This document shows, piece after piece, positions 1 through 6,007 of a DNA stretch of 8,912 bases. Position 1 is the first letter of the stretch. Every line of letters begins with the position of its first letter. The DNA comes from Cryomorphaceae bacterium (GTDB lineage: Bacteria > Bacteroidota > Bacteroidia > Flavobacteriales_D > Crocinitomicaceae): NCBI GenBank assembly GCA_027485365.1, contig JAIXRD010000283.1, positions 1 to 8,912 of the forward strand. Reading direction: 5' to 3'. A model generated the notes under the pieces. That model was not told where the DNA came from, searched no databases, and was given only the letters and a program-made list of their open reading frames with translations. Made by a program: the position numbers and the translations under genes.

Positions 1-789
1 TCAAAGGTCAGTATGGGCTTGATTTACAGGGATTATCAACGCGATTTTTATTCTTTCTACAATGCAGGGTTTTCAGAGGGTAGCAATACCCAGAACGAAC
101 GGGGATTGTATGCTGGTTTGAAAATGAAATTCAACCCCGCATGGAGCCTTAATGCCTATATGGATGTTTTCAAATTTCCGTGGATGAAATTTGGGGTTGA
201 TGCTCCGAGTCAAGGCCATGAATTCTTAATTCAACCAATCTATAAACCGAACAAAATATTTGAAATTTATTTTAGGTTCAGACAGCAATTACGAGAAAAA
301 AATAGTTCGATATATGCCGGTGCTGTTACGCCTATTGAACCGTTCGTACAGCGTAATTATCGTTTAAATCTGTCATATGTAATCAGTGAGGCATTTACTT
401 TTAAAAGTAGGGTGGAGTTTCTAACCATAAATAGTCAGAGTAAGGGATTTCAACACGGTATGTTAATTACTCAAGATTTACTTTGGAAACCTAAAAGCTC
501 ACCTATTGATCTATCCATTAGATATGCGTTGTTTGATACCGATGGATATGACACACGAATTTATTCTTTTGAAAACAATGCCCTCTATGTCTTTGCTGTT
601 CCTGCATACTATTATCAAGGAAGTCGAGCCTACATCTTGTTTAGATATTCGTTTTTACGCCATTGTGATCTTTGGGTCCGATACGGAGTGTTTTTATATA
701 ATAACCGATTTGTTATAAGTTCCGGCGCTGAACAAATCAATGGAAGTAGAAAATCTGACCTAGTAATTCAACTAAGAATTTCACTTTAA
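1..789 (+). CDS. Helix-hairpin-helix (ComEA-like) protein, C-terminal beta-barrel part, 5' partial
   Basis: The frame is open to the first base of the window, so the methionine at 13 is internal and this is the C-terminal ~262 residues of a longer protein ending with TAA at 787-789. The visible part is rich in alternating aromatic/polar strands (for example YRDYQRDFYSFYNAGFSEGS, then LNAYMDVFKFPWMKFGVDAP and the late motif FDTDGYDTRIYSFEN). From memory these match the C-terminal barrel of Bacteroidota proteins of roughly 650-700 residues that carry N-terminal helix-hairpin-helix repeats and are annotated as ComEA-like. The last strand, ending QLRISL, fits an outer-membrane barrel terminus. 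The N-terminal helix-hairpin-helix region and signal peptide lie outside the window, so the family name rests on the barrel alone. A role in DNA uptake is only suggested by the name; for these barrel forms it is not established to my knowledge. Confidence 0.75.
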   Translation, partial: SKVSMGLIYRDYQRDFYSFYNAGFSEGSNTQNERGLYAGLKMKFNPAWSLNAYMDVFKFPWMKFGVDAPSQGHEFLIQPIYKPNKIFEIYFRFRQQLREKNSSIYAGAVTPIEPFVQRNYRLNLSYVISEAFTFKSRVEFLTINSQSKGFQHGMLITQDLLWKPKSSPIDLSIRYALFDTDGYDTRIYSFENNALYVFAVPAYYYQGSRAYILFRYSFLRHCDLWVRYGVFLYNNRFVISSGAEQINGSRKSDLVIQLRISL

Positions 790-805
790 TTTTTTTTGTT
801 ACGTA

Positions 806-850
806 TTTGAATGAATTGCGTTATTCAAAATAACAGGACTGCAAGCCTGT
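806..850. promoter_or_regulatory. Two adjacent dyad repeats upstream of the sigma-factor gene
   Basis: The 88-base gap before the sigma gene holds TTTGAAT (806-812) and its exact reverse complement ATTCAAA (823-829), 10 bases apart, followed at once by ACAGG (833-837) and CCTGT (846-850), 8 bases apart. They could be an operator or leader hairpins for the sigma gene. TTTG at 806-809 resembles the Bacteroidota -33 element, but I see no good TAnnTTTG element at the expected spacing. Short AT-rich dyads occur by chance, so this is a weak call. Confidence 0.2.
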
Positions 851-877
851 ATTGTTTAACCCTAAATCTAAGTAATT

Positions 878-1459
878 ATGTCAGCTTCTCTCCTTTATTT
901 TGACAGGTTCGGAAAACCGGAAGATGAATTAGCAATCATTGAACGTGCAAAACGAAACCCTGAGCATTTTGCGCCCTTGTATAAAAAATATCATGAGGCA
1001 ATTTTTAAATACGTAATCAAGCGAGTAGATGAAGAGGAGTCAGCATATGATATCACTTCATGCGTATTCATTAAAGCGCTAACGAACTTGCCTAAATACG
1101 AGTATCGTGGTATTCCATTTTCTTCTTGGTTATTTCGTATTGCTAAAAGCGAACTTTATCAGTCCTTTCGTGATAAAAAGGCGCAGCGTACGGTAAGCAT
1201 TGATTCAATGCAATTAGGAAAGGTAATGGAAGAGTTTCAGTTGGATGAATCTGAGCACAAAAGAGATGTACTATTGAAGGTTCTCCCTTTGTTAAAAGAA
1301 AGTCAATTGCAGCTTATTGAGATGAGATTTTTTGAGAAAAGATCCTTTAGAGAGATGGGGGAAATCTTGGAATTAACCGAAAACAACGCAAAAGTGAAAA
1401 CATTTAGAGCCTTGATTAAGCTTAAAGAGCTCTATGCAAAACATAACAATCAAAAATAA
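878..1459 (+). CDS. ECF-type RNA polymerase sigma factor (sigma-70 family)
   Basis: This 193-residue protein has the two-domain layout of an ECF sigma factor. Sigma-2 spans about residues 31-102, with the region 2.3/2.4-like segment FSSWLFRIAKSELYQSFRDK around 81-100 that should melt and read the -10 region. After a charged linker, sigma-4 spans about 130-187, with a helix-turn-helix around 153-180 (FEKRSFREMGEILELTENNA) for -35-type recognition. No extra C-terminal domain is present. The start at 878 leaves a short N-terminal extension before sigma-2, and no ribosome-binding site is visible, as usual in Bacteroidota. A 59-codon membrane-protein frame begins 6 bases after the stop, in the position where anti-sigma factors are often encoded. 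The regulon and signal cannot be told from sequence. The family call is firm; the specific ECF subgroup is not assigned. Confidence 0.93.
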   Translation: MSASLLYFDRFGKPEDELAIIERAKRNPEHFAPLYKKYHEAIFKYVIKRVDEEESAYDITSCVFIKALTNLPKYEYRGIPFSSWLFRIAKSELYQSFRDKKAQRTVSIDSMQLGKVMEEFQLDESEHKRDVLLKVLPLLKESQLQLIEMRFFEKRSFREMGEILELTENNAKVKTFRALIKLKELYAKHNNQK

Positions 1460-1465
1460 CACGGT

Positions 1466-1645
1466 ATGACTAAACTTCTAATTGACAGACAGTTGCCATC
1501 AAGCGAATCCATTGCTACACGTAGAAATTTCAATGCAATCCTTGATGGGTTACCGAAGAAAAAAACAATCAATAGCCCCTGGTTTTATGGGGCTATTGGT
1601 TTTTCTACGGTTTTCCTATTAATTCTTTTAAACTTTTTTATATAG
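1466..1645 (+). CDS. Small tail-anchored membrane protein, candidate anti-sigma partner
   Basis: A 59-codon frame runs from ATG at 1466 to TAG at 1643-1645, six bases after the sigma-factor stop. Residues 1-35 are hydrophilic (MTKLLIDRQL, PSSESIATRR, then NFNAILDGLP), a KKK cluster sits at 31-33, and residues ~39-59 form one hydrophobic helix ending NFFI at the C-terminus. By the positive-inside rule the N-terminus should be cytoplasmic and the protein tail-anchored with no periplasmic domain. The position directly after an ECF sigma gene, and a soluble N-terminus that could reach the sigma factor, suggest an anti-sigma or membrane-tethering role; this is inference, as I recognise no family. 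It lacks the zinc-binding H-x3-C-x2-C motif of ZAS-type anti-sigma factors. Against it being a gene: a strong terminator-like hairpin (1570-1606) lies inside the frame, over codons 35-47. It is short enough to be missed by automatic annotation. Confidence 0.55.
   Translation: MTKLLIDRQLPSSESIATRRNFNAILDGLPKKKTINSPWFYGAIGFSTVFLLILLNFFI
1570..1606 (+). terminator. Intrinsic-terminator-like hairpin inside the small frame
   Basis: CAATAGCCCC (1570-1579) and its perfect reverse complement GGGGCTATTG (1589-1598) enclose a 9-base loop, giving a 10-bp stem with six G/C pairs. T runs follow at 1600-1604 and 1606, and an A-rich stretch precedes the stem, so a complementary A/T extension is possible. 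This is the strongest hairpin-plus-T-tract I noticed in the window, and it lies 111 bases after the sigma-factor stop, where a terminator would be expected. It coincides with codons 35-47 of the 59-codon frame, so either it ends the sigma transcript and the frame is cut short, or it acts as a conditional (attenuator-like) site. Confidence 0.6.
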
Positions 1646-1662
1646 AAAACAGTTACTTTTAC

Positions 1663-1670
1663 TATCTTAG
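1663..1670 (+). promoter_or_regulatory. Bacteroidota-type -7 element upstream of the barrel gene
   Basis: TATCTTAG at 1663-1670 matches the Bacteroidota primary-sigma -7 consensus TAnnTTTG except for one base (A for T). A T-rich stretch lies upstream, but no clear TTTG is found about 19 bases upstream, so the -33 element is degenerate. The element ends only 4 bases before the ATG at 1675, so transcription from it would start at or very near the start codon and give a leaderless or almost leaderless message. It would separate the barrel-pyrD operon from the sigma-factor unit. Confidence 0.4.
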
Positions 1671-1674
1671 CATC

Positions 1675-2652
1675 ATGAATAGAATTTATATAAAATTCAT
1701 AGTGCTGTTTTGCATAATATTGGGCTTTAATGCTTCTGCTCAACGCATCAATTTTAATACCCAAAAAAATTGGTCGCTCAACAAAAAAGAGCTACTAATA
1801 AGCTTTGGTCCGACGCAGTTTTTGGGTGATTTAGGTGGGGCTAATTCGTCAAATTACGACTATTCCTTGAAAGATTGGGATTGGCAAGCGCTTGGTGGAA
1901 ATGCTGGGATTGGATATCGATTTCGTTTTCACCCAAAGTTCGCAACAACCAGCAACTTAAGTTATTTAATGTTGCGAGGGGATGACAAATACTCTGAAGA
2001 GTATGTTAGGTTTCACAGAAATTTACATTTCCGAACCCATATGGTTGAATTTCAACAGCGTTTAGAATTTATTTTGAAAAAAAAAAAAAAATTCGCTCCA
2101 GCATATAATCTTCCAGGTGCTCGAGGAGGAAAACGAAGAAATCAACAATATTATGTGTTCGGTGGAGTAGGTGCTTCTTTTTTCATTCCTCAAGCTAAAT
2201 ATCAAGACAGCTGGGTTGCATTGCGGCCATTAAAAACTGAAGGTCAGTCAAAACCATATTCGCCAATCGCTTTCACTGTTCCAGCAGGGTTTGGATTTAG
2301 AGTAGGTTTGGGCGCTCAATGGAGAATCGGCTTAGAAGCTACATACAACATGGTCTTTTCTGATTATGTGGATGATGTATCAACTGTTTACGCAGATCCC
2401 AACAGCTTTACCGATCCTGCCGCTGCCTTTTTGTCAAACCCATCAGATCCGTCTATTACCGTAGGGATTCCTAATGGAAGCGTTGGAGGTTATAATTGGT
2501 TTGGTGCAGGGTATCAACGTGGAGACAATAAACAAAGAGATTCATATTATCGCCTAAATATAGTTCTTGCAAAGAATTTGACATACAAGGATTATGGCCG
2601 TCAGCGTATTAAAACCACTGGATCAAATCTGACAGGAAAGAAAATACGCTAA
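1675..2652 (+). CDS. DUF6089/PorG-like outer-membrane beta-barrel protein
   Basis: This 325-residue protein starts with a clear Sec signal peptide: basic MNR, a hydrophobic stretch to about residue 17, and probable cleavage after ASA (residue 22). The mature part has alternating strand patterns of a small outer-membrane barrel. Its opening segment (ELLISFGPTQFLGDLGG, then IGYRFRFHPKFATTSNLSY, and later FRTHMVEFQQRLEF) resembles the DUF6089 group that includes the type IX secretion protein PorG. I recall close Bacteroidota relatives with the same late motifs (PLKTEGQ, DDVSTVYADP). It is longer than the PorG proteins I remember (about 230 residues) and is not beside uppS/bamA where I expect PorG, so it is probably a sister family of unknown function. 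Residues 135-139 are five lysines encoded by an unbroken A15 run. The C-terminus is a basic tail. The gene ends 4 bases before pyrD. Confidence 0.82.
   Translation: MNRIYIKFIVLFCIILGFNASAQRINFNTQKNWSLNKKELLISFGPTQFLGDLGGANSSNYDYSLKDWDWQALGGNAGIGYRFRFHPKFATTSNLSYLMLRGDDKYSEEYVRFHRNLHFRTHMVEFQQRLEFILKKKKKFAPAYNLPGARGGKRRNQQYYVFGGVGASFFIPQAKYQDSWVALRPLKTEGQSKPYSPIAFTVPAGFGFRVGLGAQWRIGLEATYNMVFSDYVDDVSTVYADPNSFTDPAAAFLSNPSDPSITVGIPNGSVGGYNWFGAGYQRGDNKQRDSYYRLNIVLAKNLTYKDYGRQRIKTTGSNLTGKKIR
2077..2091 (+). repeat. A15 homopolymer inside the barrel gene
   Basis: Fifteen consecutive A bases encode five lysines (codons 135-139), probably in a loop between barrel strands. Loss of one A leads to TAG after 26 out-of-frame codons; gain of one A leads to TAA after 5. 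The frame is intact as given. The tract is a candidate slippage site or a sequencing-error hotspot. Confidence 0.95.
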
Positions 2653-2656
2653 TTCG

Positions 2657-3688
2657 ATGTATCGATTTTTTCGGTCTCTGCTTTTTATTCTTTCCCCTGA
2701 GCGAGCTCACTATGTTTCCGTTAGCTTGATCAAGTTTGTATTAGCTGTTCCTCTGTTAAGGAACTTATTAAAATCGAAACCAGATGATCCCTCATTAAAT
2801 CGAACCTTGTTCGGTTTGAAATTTTCCAATCCGATAGGTTTAGCTGCTGGTTTTGATAAAGATGCACGTTGTTTTCAAGAAATGGGCGCCTTAGGCTTCG
2901 GTTTTGTTGAAATCGGTACCGTCACTCCATTACCGCAATCAGGCAATCCAAAACCAAGACTTTTTCGCTTAAAATCAGATCAAGCCATCATTAATCGCAT
3001 GGGCTTTAATAACGAAGGCGTAATAAGTGTTGCAGAACACTTGGCATCCCGTGATTCTTCATCTCGGTTAATTATCGGAGGAAATATTGGTAAGAATAAG
3101 TGGACTCCCAATGAAAAAGCCACTGAAGATTACTTAAAAGTGTTTACGGAATTATATCCACACGTTGATTATTTTGCAGTAAATGTTTCATCACCCAATA
3201 CGGAAAATTTAAGAGCATTGCAGGATAAAGAGCCCTTGTTGAACCTTTTAAGTGCACTTAAAAATCTAAATTTAGAACTTGGCTCCCCAAAGCCAATTTT
3301 ACTTAAGATTGCTCCGGATCTAAGCAATGAACAATTGGATGATATTGTAGAAATTGCGCGGACTTTACCATTAGATGGAATAATTGCAACAAATACTACA
3401 ATTAGCCGCAATGGTCTAAAAGCGTCATCGGAATTAATTTCAAGTATTGGCGCCGGTGGGCTTTCTGGTAAACCAATTACTGAGCGCTCTACGGAGGTAA
3501 TTAGATATCTACATAATCAATTGGGAGAGGTCATACCTATAATAGGCGTAGGAGGAATTCACAGCAAAGAGGATGCCTTAGAAAAATTAGCTGCTGGTGC
3601 ATCGTTGGTACAATTGTATACAGGGTTTATTTATGAAGGTCCTACATTAATAGCGGATATAAAGCAAGCATTAATCAAGCGTGGATAG
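2657..3688 (+). CDS. pyrD: Dihydroorotate dehydrogenase (quinone), class 2
   Basis: PyrD oxidises dihydroorotate to orotate in pyrimidine synthesis and passes electrons through FMN to membrane quinone. The 343-residue length and the N-terminal helical extension (about residues 1-45, with SPERAH at 13-18) identify the membrane-associated class 2 enzyme. Visible motifs include SNPIGLAAGFDKDA (57-70), the substrate-site NRMGFNN (113-119), VNVSSPNTENLRALQ (175-189) holding the class 2 catalytic serine, LKIAPD with the FMN-contacting lysine (217), ATNTT (244-248), GAGGLSG and the phosphate-binding GVGGI near 297-301. All expected motifs are present, so the enzyme should be active. The start is 4 bases after the barrel gene, implying co-transcription. 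The last 8 bases overlap the HMG-CoA lyase gene. Confidence 0.97.
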   Translation: MYRFFRSLLFILSPERAHYVSVSLIKFVLAVPLLRNLLKSKPDDPSLNRTLFGLKFSNPIGLAAGFDKDARCFQEMGALGFGFVEIGTVTPLPQSGNPKPRLFRLKSDQAIINRMGFNNEGVISVAEHLASRDSSSRLIIGGNIGKNKWTPNEKATEDYLKVFTELYPHVDYFAVNVSSPNTENLRALQDKEPLLNLLSALKNLNLELGSPKPILLKIAPDLSNEQLDDIVEIARTLPLDGIIATNTTISRNGLKASSELISSIGAGGLSGKPITERSTEVIRYLHNQLGEVIPIIGVGGIHSKEDALEKLAAGASLVQLYTGFIYEGPTLIADIKQALIKRG

Positions 3689-4547
3689 AGCTCGAATCCA
3701 TATAACCGAGTGCCCACGAGATGCAATGCAGGGAATAAAGGACTTTATTCCTACACATCTGAAGGTTGAATATCTAAATGCCTTGCTTAACTGTGGGTTT
3801 GATCGCTTAGATTTTGGGAGCTTTGTTTCTCCTAAAGCTATTCCTCAACTCGTTGATACCTCAGAAGTTGTTGGACAATTGATTGAATCTGATACCAAAT
3901 TGTTAGCAATCATTGCGAATGAAAAAGGAATGGAACAGGCGCTTAGTTTTGAGCGGATTTCATTTCTTGGGTATCCGTTTTCTATCTCAGAACAGTTTCA
4001 GTTGCGAAATACCAATACGAGCATTCAAGAATCGAAAATTCGCTTAAAGCGGATGGTAACGGAAGTTCATTCGGCAAAGCGTGAGCTCATGCTTTACCTT
4101 TCTATGGGTTTTGGTAATCCATATGGAGATCCTTGGTCGCTTTCTTTGATTCTAGATTACGCGAGGGAATTGCATGAAGAGTTTGGTATTTCACACATCG
4201 CCCTTTCTGATACGATTGGAGCCGCGACACCCTCGGTTTTGAATGAAGTGTTTGAGTTAGTTTCTGAAAAATTACCTACCATTGAAATAGGGGTACATTT
4301 ACATACCGTACCGAGTAATGCTTCTCAACTAATTCAGTCTGCAATGCGCGCAGGTTGCCAACATTTTGACAGCGCGATGATGGGAATTGGCGGTTGCCCA
4401 ATGGCCACCAATGTTTTAACGGGGAATTTAGCAACTGAAACCTTAATAGCACATTGCGTTGAACATCAAGTGAACACTGGAATAGATATGGATGCAATGC
4501 AATACGCTCAAGAAAAAGCAGCATCAATTTTTAATTTTTATCATTAA
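3681..4547 (+). CDS. mvaB: Hydroxymethylglutaryl-CoA lyase
   Basis: The product belongs to the DRE-TIM metallolyases and should cleave HMG-CoA to acetyl-CoA and acetoacetate, the last step of leucine breakdown. Counterparts of the human active-site residues can be seen: R13-D14 in TECPRDAMQG, the metal-binding pair H206/H208 in GVHLHT, the catalytic C239 in GGCP and N249 in GNLATE. The SFVSPKAIPQ segment follows at 47-56. Human Glu72 appears to be replaced by Asp (D44 in LDFGSF), which I recall as typical of the Bacteroidota branch. The length of 288 is normal. The start must be GTG at 3681: an in-frame TAA at 3672-3674 blocks extension, and the next ATG lies past R13-D14. The GTG start sits inside the last codons of pyrD (8-base overlap, different frame), so translation is probably coupled. 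Related DRE-TIM enzymes such as homocitrate or isopropylmalate synthase are longer and lack this motif set. Confidence 0.88.
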   Translation: MDRARIHITECPRDAMQGIKDFIPTHLKVEYLNALLNCGFDRLDFGSFVSPKAIPQLVDTSEVVGQLIESDTKLLAIIANEKGMEQALSFERISFLGYPFSISEQFQLRNTNTSIQESKIRLKRMVTEVHSAKRELMLYLSMGFGNPYGDPWSLSLILDYARELHEEFGISHIALSDTIGAATPSVLNEVFELVSEKLPTIEIGVHLHTVPSNASQLIQSAMRAGCQHFDSAMMGIGGCPMATNVLTGNLATETLIAHCVEHQVNTGIDMDAMQYAQEKAASIFNFYH

Positions 4548-5261
4548 ATGAAAGAAAATAAGCAGGAAGTAATAAAGGGCAGAACCGCGATAAATAAAAA
4601 GTTGATAATAGGTATTGGAGCCTTGGTTTTATTTGCTTTGGTATTAGTCCTTTGGTTTTGTAATTCTGGTAATTCCCCTAAACCGATAGAGAAAAAATTA
4701 ACTAAGCAAGAAATTTATACGGATTTTGGATTAAATAAATTTAGCAGTGATATTGAATTAGAACTGCTTAAAGAATTGAGAATTTGCGATACCACTCGTG
4801 TGGGGGATGAATTTGGAGCGTGTTCACCAAAATTCTTTAGGTTTTTTAAATTGAGTAAAGATAAACCCTTGCGTGATGGATTTATGCTCTTAATTAATGG
4901 AATTGCTTTTCAAGATCCTGAAGCAAAATTTCCAATTCGTCGTTTGTTGATTTTTGAACGTGAAGGGGGCAAGCTTGTTGCGGTTAATAAGTTTAAAGGG
5001 AATTTAATTGAAACGCGAGAAGTTAAGGATTCTCCCTATCAAGACATTGTGATTCGATTTAAATTGGATCAATATAATGAAAAATATCATGTGCTTTATT
5101 CATGGAAAAAGAACCGTTATCAATTAAAACAATGCGAGAAACTGGTCTATTGGGACGAGACTCAAATGAAGTTTGTAGGGGGTGCTGTATTAGCCTCTAA
5201 AATGGATTCCGTTTCACGAGAAGTAGAAAAAATTCTTATTGAAGAAAACCTAGTTTTTTAG
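4548..5261 (+). CDS. Unknown protein with N-terminal membrane anchor
   Basis: I do not recognise this 237-residue protein. A basic N-terminus (residues 1-18, many lysines) precedes one hydrophobic segment at about 19-38. A mostly soluble, charged domain of about 200 residues follows and should face the periplasm. That domain holds three cysteines (in RICDTT, FGACSP and KQCEKL) that could pair in an oxidising compartment, and alternating strand-like segments such as RRLLIFEREGGKLVAVNKF and YHVLYSWKKNRYQL. Cys38 ends the hydrophobic segment, but the preceding residues W-F do not fit a lipobox, so a transmembrane anchor is more likely than a lipoprotein. The ATG follows the TAA of the lyase gene with no gap, so it is co-transcribed. 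The stop overlaps the convergent TIGR02757 gene by 4 bases. No function is proposed. Confidence 0.75.
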   Translation: MKENKQEVIKGRTAINKKLIIGIGALVLFALVLVLWFCNSGNSPKPIEKKLTKQEIYTDFGLNKFSSDIELELLKELRICDTTRVGDEFGACSPKFFRFFKLSKDKPLRDGFMLLINGIAFQDPEAKFPIRRLLIFEREGGKLVAVNKFKGNLIETREVKDSPYQDIVIRFKLDQYNEKYHVLYSWKKNRYQLKQCEKLVYWDETQMKFVGGAVLASKMDSVSREVEKILIEENLVF

Positions 5262-6007
5262 AAATCCTCGATTGCTCCCAAGCCAAACAGCGCAAAGTCC
5301 AATTTACTTGGATCATCAGGAATTAGGTGTTTCGCAAATTCATGTAACAATTGGCTACTTTTCCAATCGTTTTGGGTGCGATCTAAAATCCCAAGTTTTC
5401 TCGCAATATTTCCAGTGTGAACGTCTAATGGAATGTGTAAATCTTTTGGCGAAAGTGTTTTCCAAATACCAAAATCTACCCCTTTTGCATTCGAGCGAAC
5501 CATCCATCGTAAGTACATGTTAAGGCGTTTACATGCGCTATTGATCATTGGATTTGAAAGATGCTTTGTGCTTCTTGAAAGATGCGGCGTTTCAAGCATG
5601 GCGTTTCGAAAGTTAGTTAAAGATACCTCTATGCCATCAGCTGATGTTTTTTTGAAGGTGGCCTCTAATCCATCTGCTTCATATATACTTCGTAGGGCGT
5701 GAATAAAAAATACTAGATCCTCCTCTGAAAAGGTACGGTGTACGAATTTCAACGTTCGATTTGCATTGAAATTCATTACGTAATCATACGGAGACTCGCC
5801 AAGCAATGCCACAAGTTGGTTACCGCTTTTAATGATTGATTTTCGATTTCCCCAAGCAATAGTCGCAACCAATAAACCAATAATCTCAATGTCTTCTTTC
5901 AGTTTAAATTGATGTGGAATAGATATGGGGTCATCCTCAATGAAACTTAAGCTTTCAAATTGATCAGCCTTCGTAAGAAGAAATTCGTTTAGTTCACTCT
6001 TGGTCAT
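5258..6007 (-). CDS. TIGR02757 (DUF2400) family protein
   Basis: The 249-residue length and motifs match the TIGR02757/DUF2400 family, common in Bacteroidota and without a firmly established function that I know of. Visible hallmarks are the N-terminal DDPISIPHQFK and DIEIIGLLVATIAWGNRK (39-56), CKRLNMYLRWMVR (159-171), the block IPLDVHTGNIARKLGIL (192-208) and the C-terminal DDPSKLDFALFGLGA. The PLDxH-type motif is reminiscent of helix-hairpin-helix DNA glycosylase folds, so a DNA-related role is possible but is inference only. It is the last gene of the minus-strand operon: its ATG overlaps the TGA of the ABC ATPase gene (ATGA, 4 bases). Its stop overlaps the stop of the opposing gene by 4 bases. 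Confidence 0.92.
   Translation of the reverse strand: MTKSELNEFLLTKADQFESLSFIEDDPISIPHQFKLKEDIEIIGLLVATIAWGNRKSIIKSGNQLVALLGESPYDYVMNFNANRTLKFVHRTFSEEDLVFFIHALRSIYEADGLEATFKKTSADGIEVSLTNFRNAMLETPHLSRSTKHLSNPMINSACKRLNMYLRWMVRSNAKGVDFGIWKTLSPKDLHIPLDVHTGNIARKLGILDRTQNDWKSSQLLHEFAKHLIPDDPSKLDFALFGLGAIEDF

Noticed and set aside
13..15. ATG at 13 as the start of the first gene
   Set aside because: The frame is open upstream, there is no signal peptide, and the sequence begins in the middle of a barrel domain.
506..718. 70-codon frame inside the helix-hairpin-helix gene
   Set aside because: It is an out-of-frame shadow of the barrel-coding sequence with no independent support.
765..797. AATTC/GAATT dyad followed by a T8 run at the end of the helix-hairpin-helix gene
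   Set aside because: The 5-bp stem is AT-rich and separated from the T run by 9 bases, so it is too weak to call a terminator without RNA data.
2077..2091. Barrel gene broken by frameshift at the A15 run
   Set aside because: The frame is continuous through the run, and family-like sequence is present on both sides, so it is not called a pseudogene.
4548..4661. Lipoprotein signal for the unknown membrane protein (Cys38)
   Set aside because: The residues before the cysteine are W-F, not the small residues of a lipobox, so a transmembrane anchor fits better.
5272..5702. Two plus-strand frames opposite the TIGR02757 gene
   Set aside because: They are antisense to a well-supported conserved gene, have no recognisable motifs and overlap each other; treated as shadows.
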